NCBI GenBank assembly: GCA_963845445.1
Contig: CAWJSE010000003.1
Location: 186,001-250,000 of the forward strand
Source of the DNA: JABDBL01 sp963845445
Lineage (GTDB): Bacteria; Cyanobacteriota; Vampirovibrionia; Obscuribacterales; Obscuribacteraceae
Direction: 5' to 3'
DNA: 64,000 bases
Numbering within the stretch: position 1 is the stretch's first letter; each line of letters begins with the position of its first letter. Below the pieces are notes generated by a model. That model did no database searches and had not been told where the DNA came from. It worked only from the letters and a program-made list of their open reading frames with translations. Of the stretch, positions 9,647 through 19,602 are shown one piece after another. A program made the translations under genes and the position numbers.

Positions 9647-10942
9647 CTAAGAAGTGACGGTATGATTCTTCTTAAGCCAAATATTCCATAAACCCGCGTA
9701 CCGTAGCACCTTTTCGACAGTTCGCTTGTCCGCTTTAGCAGCTTTGGAAAACTTGTTTAAAGAACATGGGAAAAGTTCGCTAATGCAGTGATGATGCCAT
9801 ATTTCAAGGATTCTGTCGCGGGATTCTAGAACTCTTCCTGAGTTTATATAGCGGAGAGCCAAACGTCCCGATGGGCTTACCTTTGAACTGGTGGAGACGA
9901 GTTTTGAGAGATTTCTTTCAGCAGATTTCTTGTTTTTGGCTTGCGCTGTTCTGCCCACTGTTTGGTTATTATAAGGGTTAACTATAGCTTTTGATTTTCC
10001 TTTGGTTTGAAACGACTTAATTAGCGATGAAGCTGTTTGCGTTTCACGATCAAATTCAAATTCTGACGTATTTATAGTTCTTAGAAAAGTAGCAGCCTTG
10101 GAGCAACCATACCATCTACAAGGCGATATAAATGACCCTGCCTTATCGCCGGTCCTAGGTATCTTTGTTTTATTCTTAGCAACATAGTGTGCCAGATCTT
10201 TTCTACAGGGTTCAAAGCTTGTGATTGGATAGCCTATGTCTCCTTTATAGTTTAGACCGTCGTCTCTCTCAAAAAGATCATATTCGGCTTTATCACTAAC
10301 TGATATAAGAATCTTTCTCAAGTTGAGCTGCATAAAATCTTTAGTCATTTTGTTTTGAAGATATTTGGGGACATACATAACAGTGTTCAAATGAAGAAAA
10401 CCACGGTTCTGATACTCATATGTCCAAACATACTCAGGAAGAGCAATTTCTTTTCTTATAAAATTGCCGAGTTGCTCTACGATTTCGCCGCTCCAGCATT
10501 CAACAGCATATTGTGCATTGCGTGTATTTCCAGGAAAAGTAAGCACAAGGTAGAAGATATTTTCTTTCCCACGGACAAATTGCATTGCGGTAATTGTCTC
10601 AAAAACCGCTCTATAGCCATGATAAGGATGTTCTGTGTGTTTTGCCTGTCCGTGTCCTGGTTTTGCAGTCTTTCTAGATTTATATATTCGCCATTGAGTG
10701 TCCGTTCTGACTGCCGGCACTGATGGATAGATGTTTTTGTATCTGGATTTTTCCTTTATATCAACCCTGCCAGAAGGCTGGATTTTGGCATTCAGGTATC
10801 TATAATCATCAACGTCCGGCCATGGCATTAGCTGTTCATCTAATGTGCAAGAATTTTCTGGTAAATTTCCTTTCGTCGGAGACATAATTTGTACCGTATG
10901 AATCATCTTTCTTCTATTGTTTACCCGATTTTTCAGCGCCAC
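9647..10942 (-). CDS. Rolling-circle-like replication initiator (HUH-related Rep) candidate
   Basis: This 431-residue protein looks like a replication initiator of the HUH endonuclease type, which nicks one strand and starts rolling-circle replication of a plasmid-like element. The evidence is the order of three short motifs. YLVLTFPGN is the first beta-strand motif. A YEYQNRGFLHLNTVMYVP segment follows, where phage-type Reps carry the HUH box; here it reads HLN, so the second His is replaced. HYVAKNKTK is a Tyr-x-x-Lys box that could hold the nicking Tyr. A basic C-terminus ends in a helix-turn-helix-like stretch (NKFSKAAKADKRTVEKVLRYAG). It lies upstream of the DUF3987 gene on the same strand. 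The Rep call rests on motif order only. Confidence 0.55.
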   Translation of the reverse strand: MALKNRVNNRRKMIHTVQIMSPTKGNLPENSCTLDEQLMPWPDVDDYRYLNAKIQPSGRVDIKEKSRYKNIYPSVPAVRTDTQWRIYKSRKTAKPGHGQAKHTEHPYHGYRAVFETITAMQFVRGKENIFYLVLTFPGNTRNAQYAVECWSGEIVEQLGNFIRKEIALPEYVWTYEYQNRGFLHLNTVMYVPKYLQNKMTKDFMQLNLRKILISVSDKAEYDLFERDDGLNYKGDIGYPITSFEPCRKDLAHYVAKNKTKIPRTGDKAGSFISPCRWYGCSKAATFLRTINTSEFEFDRETQTASSLIKSFQTKGKSKAIVNPYNNQTVGRTAQAKNKKSAERNLSKLVSTSSKVSPSGRLALRYINSGRVLESRDRILEIWHHHCISELFPCSLNKFSKAAKADKRTVEKVLRYAGLWNIWLKKNHTVTS

Positions 10943-11002
10943 AAATCGGGCTGTTAACTAATTAAATGGTATTAAGCCCAACAAGTTTTGCCTGCCAAAG
11001 TG

Positions 11003-12460
11003 CTAAAGTTCGCTGGCTGAAAGTTGCTTTCTCGCATTAATATAGTAAATTCGGGATGGCTTTTTACCCTCTTTAAGGAAAACGTCGGCAGCTTGGGAGA
11101 GAAGTGCGCGTTTTTTAGGAATATCTTTGGTTTCTAGGACAACATAGCTAGCTGATGTTGTGTCTTCTGACTCTCTATAAATTTCAAGTTGCTTTGTGTA
11201 GCCAGACACGACCTTCGAATTATCAGCAAATTTTACTTCTACTATATGTCGAAGATTATAGCCATGAGAAAATTTGAAGTCGATAAGTCCAGAGCCTGTA
11301 TCTACCTCTGGAGAGATGTCCAGATTATTAGCTTTGCAGTAGCAGTAGGACACCATGAAAAATAACCGTTGGATAGACTTCTCATTCCTGCGTCTACTCT
11401 CGTGCCATAGCTCTTTCCATATTCCTTTTTTCTCAATTAAATATTTAAACTGAGTAATTATATTCGAAGTGATATCTTCTAATTTCTCAAGAGACACCGC
11501 CTGTGGTTGCTCCAATTTGAATGGTTGCTGCATCGTAATCCGTTCAGCCAATTCGACCCAGCGAACTAACTCAGGATCTTTAGTAAGATCGTAATGTATA
11601 GGGTTTATTGCTTTCAAAGCGCTGAGCATAGTTGCGAAATTCTCTTTGCTTTCAAGAAGGTACTGGCGCATTTCGTTCTTCTTCTTGGTGGTACGCACAT
11701 CGTATAGTTTTTGGTACCAAATATCTCCTATCTCTCTGTTAATTTGCTCCCTCAATTGTTTATTAAAACTGGAAACGGTGCTAACATCGTCGTAAGAAAG
11801 AGCCATGGGCAATGATTTTAAGATATCCGTTGGAACGAGCAGTATTGGAATTTTCTTCTTAAAACATGGATTTACGGGTAAATTATATGTTTTGTCCGCC
11901 AAGTTAATTTGTTCAGTTGGAATCTGCGAAAACGAATTGATAATTCGTTCCGTAAACAATGCCAGATCGTGCTTTATAATATTTGCTGTCATATCACTGA
12001 TTCTGTCGGCCCCAATACCTTCTTCTAATAACGGGAGCAAGGCAAAGAGATCAGGATCCTGAATTCCTTTTGACACTATTTCCCAGGCAGTGTTCAACAC
12101 TTTTGCCTGTAGATAATTACCGAGTGCACTTCCGGATATTGATTGAGTACCATATCCTAAACACGTTCCTTTGATTTCGTTAAGGCGCAGCAACCCACGA
12201 GCAGTTCTCCAGCTAAGATCAGAATCGTCGCATTTTATGCAGGACGATAGTAACTTGATCACGTTGCCGTAGAATTTAGCATAAGTCTTTGAAGCATTCT
12301 GGCTAATTTCGGAATGCTGACTATAACTGAGTAATCTTGGATCAATAAATAGTGGCGAATCAATGTTGAGTGTTGGATTGAAAGCGCCTAGTGACTGTAA
12401 TTTATCTGCGTCGATATTGAAATGCTTTGAAAATAGTACTGGTTCCTTGATCTTTGCCAT
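11003..12460 (-). CDS. Uncharacterised protein with C-terminal PD-(D/E)XK-like nuclease fold
   Basis: I recognise no named family for the 485-residue whole. The N-terminal 300 residues are an alpha-rich domain with conserved-looking blocks SPLFIDPRLL (near residue 35), LGYGTQSISGSALG (near 100) and EEGIGADRISDMTANII (near 147). The C-terminal part holds GSGLIDFKFSHG followed by HIVEVKFADN and then a helix with QLEIYRES. Asp, then Glu-x-Lys on the next strand, then a helical Gln, is the PD-(D/E)XK nuclease pattern. It sits in the accessory block with an AbiE system, next to the tRNA-Leu, so an anti-phage role is a reasonable but unproven guess. No methylase partner is visible. Confidence 0.5.
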   Translation of the reverse strand: MAKIKEPVLFSKHFNIDADKLQSLGAFNPTLNIDSPLFIDPRLLSYSQHSEISQNASKTYAKFYGNVIKLLSSCIKCDDSDLSWRTARGLLRLNEIKGTCLGYGTQSISGSALGNYLQAKVLNTAWEIVSKGIQDPDLFALLPLLEEGIGADRISDMTANIIKHDLALFTERIINSFSQIPTEQINLADKTYNLPVNPCFKKKIPILLVPTDILKSLPMALSYDDVSTVSSFNKQLREQINREIGDIWYQKLYDVRTTKKKNEMRQYLLESKENFATMLSALKAINPIHYDLTKDPELVRWVELAERITMQQPFKLEQPQAVSLEKLEDITSNIITQFKYLIEKKGIWKELWHESRRRNEKSIQRLFFMVSYCYCKANNLDISPEVDTGSGLIDFKFSHGYNLRHIVEVKFADNSKVVSGYTKQLEIYRESEDTTSASYVVLETKDIPKKRALLSQAADVFLKEGKKPSRIYYINARKQLSASEL

Positions 12461-12634
12461 CGGGAATCCTTACCTGAATAATATCGGCACTTCTGACATG
12501 TCCGCAATGGCGTTCAAGCTATGGATCATCATAAAAACATTTCGAAATTCTGAGACCTATGTGAGACCTAAACTGAAAATTGACCAAATTTACGGCTAAT
12601 TTTTAGGGTGTGAAAATCTGCTGAAACCCTGATA

Positions 12635-12719
12635 TGGTGGGCGAGAGAGGACTTGAACCTCCAAGGATTGCTCCACTAGATCCTAAGTCTAGCGCGTCTG
12701 CCAGTTTCGCCACTCGCCC
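12635..12719 (-). tRNA. tRNA-Leu (anticodon UAG)
   Basis: The minus strand folds as a class II tRNA. The 7-bp acceptor is GGGCGAG/CTCGCCC, the anticodon stem-loop is CTAGA-CTTAGGA-TCTAG with anticodon TAG, a variable arm follows, and the T-arm is GGAGG-TTCAAGT-CCTCT. The discriminator A is followed by an encoded CCA at 12635-12637. The 3' end faces the accessory block to its left, a classic integration target for islands. Confidence 0.92.
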
Positions 12720-12775
12720 GAATGGTTCTATAAGAATAGCATGTCATTAGCTGAAAGGAATTTGTAACCGCAGCA

Positions 12776-13654
12776 CTATTTTACCACTGCAACGGAACAA
12801 GGGGCCCAAGTTGCGACCGCCTCAGAAACACTACCTATTAGCAGCCTATCCATCCAGTTCTTGCCTTTATGACCGACTATAATGAGTGCTGCACCAGAAT
12901 CTTTGGCTTTGTCTACAATCACTTCACGCGGATCGCCTTCTAAAACTTCATAAGATACATTGCATTCAGGGAGCTTTGACCTAATAGTTTTACTAATCTG
13001 CTCCAGACATTCTTTAGCAATCTTGATCTTATCGTTATGTGCACTCTCAAGAGCACTAATCTCGTGACTATCTTGAACACCATAGAAATACTGTGTCAGT
13101 GTCGGGATAGCAGACAAGCAAATAAACTCAAAATTTCTTTTCCAAGGACGACAAGTAACACGCTCTATAATGGTGTCCGATATAGGTGAATCATCAAAAG
13201 CAACCAATATTTTCTGCGCTCCACTAGCTGGCGATGCGGGGTTTAGACGCGAAATGCGAACCGAACAGTTTGAAGCCACTAGCACTGAATGAGACACACT
13301 TCCTAATACAATTCGCTTTAGCCCTTTACGTCCGCGTGAACCCATAATGATTAAATCAGCCGGCAAATATTCGGCACAGTTTAATATCTCGGACTTTGGA
13401 TAGCCGTTAAGAACTTGACCCGTAATTTTTTGTCCCGTAGGAAGTCCTGCTTTTAGTTTCTCGATTGCGCTATCCACCAATTTTTGTGCGCTTTGAGCAG
13501 GCCCGTCATTTCCAGAACCTTGAACCAGTGAATTATCCAGCACGGTAACCACTTTAAATTCGGTTTCGGGTGACCAAGCAAATTTTATGGTGTCCTCGAC
13601 AGCATAATCAGAATGCTCGGATCCATCGATAGCGACCACAACTTTCAAATACAC
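12776..13654 (-). CDS. Tandem universal stress protein (two UspA domains)
   Basis: The protein has 292 residues made of two UspA alpha/beta domains. Domain 1 starts VVVAIDGSEHS and contains the ATP-binding-type loop GSRGRKGLKRIVLGSVSHSV. Domain 2 starts ILVAFDDSPIS and has GHKGKNWMDRLLIGSVSEAV. Both keep the G-x2-G-x9-G-S pattern of nucleotide-binding Usps. There is no membrane segment, so it is cytoplasmic. It directly follows a SulP transporter gene (11 bp gap) on the same strand, with another Usp-containing transporter upstream. This suggests Usp domains modulate ion transport here. Confidence 0.88.
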   Translation of the reverse strand: MYLKVVVAIDGSEHSDYAVEDTIKFAWSPETEFKVVTVLDNSLVQGSGNDGPAQSAQKLVDSAIEKLKAGLPTGQKITGQVLNGYPKSEILNCAEYLPADLIIMGSRGRKGLKRIVLGSVSHSVLVASNCSVRISRLNPASPASGAQKILVAFDDSPISDTIIERVTCRPWKRNFEFICLSAIPTLTQYFYGVQDSHEISALESAHNDKIKIAKECLEQISKTIRSKLPECNVSYEVLEGDPREVIVDKAKDSGAALIIVGHKGKNWMDRLLIGSVSEAVATWAPCSVAVVK

Positions 13655-13665
13655 AATGAATTACC

Positions 13666-15356
13666 TCAGACTGTTCTGTATCTTAGACTAGAAGGATCGC
13701 TAGAAGAAGCTTTCATTTCATTGAATCCTTCAAATTCAATATCTCTACCTAGTCTTTTCCAATCTTCGCGCATTGTCTCAAAATAAACGTTCATGGAATG
13801 GTCCACTAGATTTACGGCAGGAGAAAAACACAAGACCAATTTCTTAATGCCTTGCTTTTCTGCATTGGCAGACAAAGAATCAATCACATCTCTCACCTTT
13901 AACGAATTAAAACAGTCGATTGGACCGTTAAAGTGAACTTGAGTTACACCATCCTTGGTGTCAACTGTTCCAAGTGGTGATTTAAACAAACTACCAATGA
14001 TGCTAAAAATATTCGGGTTTTTGATGCCTGCAACGGACTTATATTCATACCAAATAAGTACTAGAGATTTTACAATCATTCCGGCCCCAATGCCCATTAA
14101 TAGGTCCGTCATTAAAGTGACGAGGACTGTCACAGAAAATATTAATAGCTGCGCATATCCTAAGTTATTCATGCTGCGCCATTTGTGCAAGCCTGCCAAT
14201 TTATAGCCAATGTGCATCAAAACGGCGGCTAAAGCAGCGACTGGTATCATCTTTATTATGCCGCCACCAACGAATATAAAAACAATTAGGAATAAGGCAT
14301 TGTAGAAATTTACCCAGGCTGTTCTGCCGCCAGACACAATGCATGTGGTGCTTTTAATAATGCCAGGAATAATGGTCAGCCCGCCAATTAGACTCGAGCA
14401 TATATTAGATATTCCCATAGCAAAAAGCGTGCGATCCGGACTTGATTTTCGATGGAAAGGATCTATTCTGTCCACTGCTTGAATGGTAGCTAGAGATTCG
14501 GTTCCATCGATAAAAGTTAAAGCAAGAACAAACACAATAATTTTTGGCAGCAAAGATGGATCACTGAATAAAGCATGAAAATCAGGAAAAATAATGCCGT
14601 GCTCGAGAGGATTATTTGGTACCTGCACAAGAAAACTGCTATCAAGATGATACAGCTGACCTAAGACAACACCCACTATTACTACAATAAGCTGTGGCGG
14701 AATATATCGCAAAATACCACCCCTCAATTGCGGGGCACTTAATTGGAAAAGGAGCAGCAAACAGATAAGTCCAATAGAAAATACATCTGTATGCAAGTGA
14801 TGAAATAGCTCAGATGGCGTTTCGGAAACGATTGAAAAAAATTCATGCGCGTGGAATTTGGCGCCGATAAAATTTGGAATTTGTTTGGCGAAAAGCAAAA
14901 AACCAATTGCCGCAAGCATCCCGTGGATGGCTGCTGAAGGAAAAATCTGAGAAAACTTCGCCGCCTTAAAATAAGTCAGAACCAGCTGAACCAAGCCGGT
15001 CATCAGAATCACCCCCACCACTAAGTGATAACCGGTATCCATATTGCCTTGGCCCAAACTAGTTATAGCTGTGAATAAAATAGGCGCTAATCCAGCAGCC
15101 GGACCACAAACAGTTACATAGGCTCCACCCAAAAAGGAAATACTAATCCTGCCACAATTTCTGAAGTAAGACCACAGATTGGTGGCGCTCCGGAAGCTAA
15201 GGCAATACCAAGGGACAATGGCACCGAAACCAAAGCTACTACCAAGGCTGCCAACACATCTTGGCGCCAGTGTTTAAGGCCAGCAAACCCATTTTTAGGG
15301 GGGTCCTCTACTTGCTGCTGTTTCTGAATTTCTTGAACTTCCATGAGACTAGACAA
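13666..15356 (-). CDS. SulP family anion (sulfate/bicarbonate-type) transporter with STAS domain, frameshifted
   Basis: This is an inner-membrane transporter of the SulP family; relatives move sulfate or bicarbonate with Na+ or H+. The start at 15356 gives a short N-terminus and the first membrane helix (AALVVALVSVPLSLGIALAS), then GLTSEIVAGLVFPF. The frame then breaks. The next frame continues GGAYVTVCGPAAGLAPILF, which is the conserved SulP block, with about nine more membrane helices. A C-terminal STAS domain follows (about the last 110 residues; VTQVHFNGPIDCFNSLKVRDVI). Adding one base to the five-base run at 15131-15135 restores one protein of about 564 residues. Substrate cannot be told from the sequence. 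It is followed by a Usp gene. Confidence 0.85.
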
Positions 15357-15474
15357 TGCTAATTCGGCATAATTTACGGCGTTAAGCAGAAAACAATAAC
15401 TCGTTTTTTTCTAGTTTTGTTAAATGATTAATTAATAAATACAGGTAAAACAAATTAGATTTTACTTATCGCTG

Positions 15475-17597
15475 CTAATTTTTACTTACTTCAGCCTTTT
15501 GACAAATTATAAGCATGCCGGTGGGTATATTAGTTTGGGTCAAAATAGCTCTTGTGTTCGAGCCTAATTGTAAGCCCGCCTCATTGCTGCGATCAACAAC
15601 GCCGAACACAAGTAGATCATAGTAATTATGCTGGATCTCGTCGACAATTTGCTTTTCAATGTCCTCAGCTATAACAACAATCTCTTTGTAGCGAATATCA
15701 AGTCTTTTAGTTCTAAATTTTGACTCTTGCAGTACTTTATAGCCAGTACGCCGCAAGCGATGATAAGCCAAGTCTTTTTGGTTCAAAGGATTACCTTTAA
15801 CTGCATTAAAAAATGTCACTTCTGCATCTGTTGCCTTTGCTATATAAGCAGCAATATCCGCAGCTGCAGTAGAATATTCCATTCCGTTTACCGGCACAAT
15901 GATGCGCTTTATTTGACGTGCAATAAGGCGATTTCCTTCAATGACAACAAAGATATCTTTTTTTATTGAATTGATTATGTTATTCTGCAAATCGCCAAAA
16001 CTTAAAAACGTACTTTCTGGCTGAGGACGTTTTGCTCCCATTATCAATAAGTCGGCTGTCAGAGAAACATCCGTAATCGATTCTATCGGGGAACCGTCAG
16101 TCGAAGCTTTTTTATACTCAATCTTTGGTGCTTCGCTAGTTTCTTTAAGTGCTTCCGACACATCTTGCGAAAGTTTACTATTACCACTTTCCGGTGCTAG
16201 TTCTAGAATATCGAATATTTCTTGTTCAGATTCTTTTGTTGAAGCTATAGACTGTACTATCGGCACACAACCTGCAGGAAGGAGTTCCTCAAAAGAGGGC
16301 AATAACATTTGTTCAATGCCCGATAAATAAGCACGCTTTTTGCTTCTTCCTTTACTAGTCTGTCAGCCTCATTCTCTAATGGTAATACTTTTTTCGCTAC
16401 CAAAGCAACCATAGAAGGAGATATCAAAACAGTTAAAATGGCGACTACTGCGTAGATACTATAGATATTTTCTCCAAAGAGACCAACAGCACTTCCTAAA
16501 ATGGCTACTATGACGTCCGATCCGCCACGCATATTCACACCTATGCCCACCAAAAATGATTCCCACGATCGAAGGCCTCCTAGACGAGCGCCAAGAAAAG
16601 CAAATCCTATTTTTGCAAGAGTAGCTACCAAAAACAAGAGTATAACAAGCTTAAGACTGTGAATATTCCAGATCTTGAACACATCTACCCGCATGCCAGC
16701 AGTAACAAAAAAGACTGGAGCAAAAATACTGAGTGTCATAGAGTGAACACTTTCTTTAAGTCTGATTGTTGAACGTGGTGCCCTACCCACTAATAAACCA
16801 AGAATAAAGGGACCAAGAAGTGCATGCAAACCAAGTTTTTGTGTTAGCCCGGCAAAAACCACAGCCAATATGACTACGAACGACAATTGTCCATAAATTA
16901 TTTTCGTAACATCCACAATTTTGCGCATCGACCAGTCAATAAGCTTTTGTCCTACAGTCAGCATGAGAATAATAAAAACAACTGCATAAACACTTACCAC
17001 AATTCCTGACAGCCAACTCCTGCCATTCTGAACAGCAGAAAGAATTGAAATAAGTGGCCATATAACAATCTCACTAACTATGCCAGTTGCTAGTATTACT
17101 TGAGCATAATTTCTCCTTACATCCTTACGCTCCATGAGCATTTTAGCGATTACACTGACAGCCGTTACTGACAAAACGCCACCCAAGAAAACAGCTGCTG
17201 CAGGATCTAGCCTAAGAATATAAATACCAAAAATAGCACCGGTAATGATGGATCCCACTATGGTTGTTATCGCTGTTGACATGCCCGCTTTGAAATGTTC
17301 TCGTAACAAATCCAAGTCTATTTCAGCACCGGCCAACAACAATAAAAGTATGGCGCCAGTCCATGAAAACATAGACAGCGGTAATGCCACCCCTATTTCA
17401 GAAAATAGATGGCGATAAATGTGCGGGAAAAATGCCCCTAAAACCGATGGTCCCAGCAAAATACCACCGAACAGTTCGCCTAAGACTTCTGGTTGCCCCA
17501 TTCTTTTTGCACACTCAGCAGTGCCACGACCGACAAGAAGAATAGCAGCCAGAGCCATTAATCCAACCAGTAATTCGTGCTCAGACATTGTTTTCAT
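15475..17597 (-). CDS. Na+/H+ antiporter (CPA2/KefB-like) with C-terminal universal stress domains, frameshifted
   Basis: The N-terminal 400 residues form a monovalent cation:proton antiporter with about 12 membrane helices and the family blocks PEVLGELFGGILLGPSVLG and RAPRSTIRLKES. The frame then runs into EEAKS and stops early. The -1 frame continues KRAYLSGIEQMLLPSFEELLPAGC and a Usp-like cytoplasmic region with two half-domains (LLIMGAKRPQPESTFLSFGDL, IIVPVNGMEYSTAAADIAAYI). One extra base in the five-T run at 16337-16341 joins both into about 708 residues. Cyanobacterial-type antiporters with Usp tails are known. It lies upstream of the SulP and Usp genes and on the same strand, so it is probably part of the same ion and stress block. 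Confidence 0.82.
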
Positions 17598-17710
17598 TGT
17601 TAACTCAGCATCCAGTCGCGGATTATTTATATAGACGCACGTGCATCAACCACGAAGTAAAAAGTATTTGGTAAAATTGCAAAATTCCTGTTCTAATAAT
17701 CATAATCAAC

Positions 17711-18009
17711 ATGTTAAGTAAACGGCGCATTAGTAAACTTCTATTTGCGGTAGCTTTCATTGGCATTCATTTTCTCGGCTCTTATAGTGCTTTTGCTATG
17801 AATAAGTTCGGAGGAGGTCCACCATATGCTCGGATACCGTTGCTCTATCTGACCGACCGCGCACTCTCGGACGAGGGGTTTCTAAACCAGCGCAAGCATG
17901 AAAAAGATTCGATTTATGAAGTTTATTGCGGTTCGCTTGGTTCTATGGAATATCAGAATATATAGGCACAATAGGCAAATGCGAAAAAGTGGTAAGCGTA
18001 CAACACTAA
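17711..18009 (+). pseudogene. Internally deleted paralogue of the DUF900-like alpha/beta hydrolase
   Basis: The first 80 residues (signal peptide, then IPLLYLTDRALSDEGFLNQRK and IYEVYCGSLG) are clearly paralogous to the N-terminus of the hydrolase at 41968-43371 (IPVLYMTDRECSKNGFLNQRK, IYDMYCGSLE). After the stop at 17965, a shifted frame reads IGKCEKVVSVQH and then stop, matching the extreme C-terminus of the full gene (VGRCEKVVFEKD). About 380 codons including the catalytic Ser are missing. This is a deletion remnant, not a functional gene. Confidence 0.7.
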
Positions 18010-18111
18010 GTTACCAATTTATTCGTCAAGCCTCAACTCTGTCGGTCTCAAGCTCATCTTGATAGATTTTATAATGCGTCAAAGGAGATTCCAGAATGTA
18101 AAAACCAAAGA

Positions 18112-19599
18112 TCATCCTTGCAAAAAGCGTGCGCGAATAGCTTCCATATCATCAGTCATGAGTTTTATAGTTGCAGGAGAAAATACTTTTAAATATAGAT
18201 ACCAAACAGCTCCAATTATTAATAGTACCAAAAACATATGAGGAAGAAATTGATTTATTCCGGTGGCCTTGGGATCGACATTACCTACCAGCGCCAGCAG
18301 CATCATAATGACTGCAAGAAAAGAAACCAAAACTTCCTGCCATCTTAAGCTCTTTAATTGGTATAAGTATGCCGAGGCAGCAATTGAAACCAGGGCATAT
18401 GAGGTAATGAACGAATAAGCTGAAATGGTGCCAGTCCAGGTAATAATATCAACCATTCCGCAATGACATAAACTCATAATAATAGCCGGTATACCACCTA
18501 TTATAGTGGCAAAAAGAATAGCAATATGAGGAGTTTGGTTACTTTCATGGGACTGGCCTAAACTAGAATGCAGCAGGCCATGATGTCCCATCATAAAGAT
18601 AAGGCGCGAGCCAGTAATAATACAAGACAAAGTACAAGCAAAAAAACTAATCAATGCCCCTAAGCTTAAGAGCATTCCTAAGAAAGGAACACCATTGATA
18701 GAAGCTAAATTGATAAGAGGAGCACCTGAGCCATTTAGTTTTTGGGTACTAGCCGCAAAGCCCATTATCATAATATAAGAGCAAAGCGCATAAAACACTC
18801 CCGACCATAGGCCACTGTGCATAATTGCTTGTGGAATGCTCTTCAATGGATTCTTAGCTTCGGATCCTAAGGAAGCTGCGCTTTCAAAACCAGTGTAACC
18901 CAAAATACCAAAAACAAGACCCATAATAAAACCATGTGTGGTGACGCCAGCCAAATGGATTTGAGGCCAGTCAATTATTCCATGGTGATGAAAAATGGTA
19001 ATGCCCATCAAAAGTAGAATAAGTGTTATAGAACAAAACTCGAGGATTAACATTAACGAAGCGGACAATTTTATATCGCGCCAGGTGATATAGGCAGCAA
19101 TGGAAGAACAAAGCACCATGAAAAAGATTGGTTCGATAGATGCATGAAATAGAGTTTTGACGAAAGGTACTCCATAAAGCGCAACTTCAGCTTCAAGGCA
19201 TGAAATAACGATAATATAAGCAAAAAGGAGCAACCAACCTGTCAACAAGCCCATGCCTGGACCCAAACCGATTGCCACATAGGTATAGATCGAGCCAGGC
19301 GAAGCGGAGCGAGAGGCAAACTGATTGACATTAGCTGCTACCAGAACAATAGCTATAGTAGCTAAAATATAAACAAGCCATGTACTATTGCCGGCGCTGG
19401 CAAAAACAAGCGGGATTAAAATTGCCGGTGTTGCTGTGGGGGCTAGACAGCTTATAGACTGGGCTAGTGTTTCAAAACGGCCCAAAACATCGGGGCGCAA
19501 ACCGTAAGCAAAATACGATGAATTTGTATCTTGGATCAATTTAGATTCCTTATTACTCAAGACTTGATCCTTACTTTGTCGAGTATCTATAGCACTCAA
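18112..19599 (-). CDS. APC superfamily amino acid/polyamine permease
   Basis: The protein has 495 residues and about 12 hydrophobic segments. The APC signature segments are visible: a Gly-rich first helix region (LAPTATPAILIPLVFASAG), PGSIYTYVAIGLGPGMGLLTGW, and the GYTGFESAASLGSEAKNP motif that follows helix 6 in APC amino acid transporters. It is an inner-membrane proton or sodium-coupled importer or exchanger; the substrate is not predictable. Its ATG lies only 3 bp after the true stop of the upstream gene (19603), so the two are probably cotranscribed. Confidence 0.85.
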   Translation of the reverse strand: MSAIDTRQSKDQVLSNKESKLIQDTNSSYFAYGLRPDVLGRFETLAQSISCLAPTATPAILIPLVFASAGNSTWLVYILATIAIVLVAANVNQFASRSASPGSIYTYVAIGLGPGMGLLTGWLLLFAYIIVISCLEAEVALYGVPFVKTLFHASIEPIFFMVLCSSIAAYITWRDIKLSASLMLILEFCSITLILLLMGITIFHHHGIIDWPQIHLAGVTTHGFIMGLVFGILGYTGFESAASLGSEAKNPLKSIPQAIMHSGLWSGVFYALCSYIMIMGFAASTQKLNGSGAPLINLASINGVPFLGMLLSLGALISFFACTLSCIITGSRLIFMMGHHGLLHSSLGQSHESNQTPHIAILFATIIGGIPAIIMSLCHCGMVDIITWTGTISAYSFITSYALVSIAASAYLYQLKSLRWQEVLVSFLAVIMMLLALVGNVDPKATGINQFLPHMFLVLLIIGAVWYLYLKVFSPATIKLMTDDMEAIRARFLQG

Positions 19600-19602
19600 T
19601 GC

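Noticed and set aside
12630..12665. Second copy of the tRNA-Leu 3' end (att site) inside the window
   Set aside because: No matching direct repeat was found at the other side of the accessory block within 1-12,600; it may lie left of base 1.
15128..15140. Programmed ribosomal frameshifting in SulP and the other split genes
   Set aside because: The same type of break occurs in many unrelated genes at simple runs with no conserved slippery-site-plus-structure pattern; sequence error is simpler.
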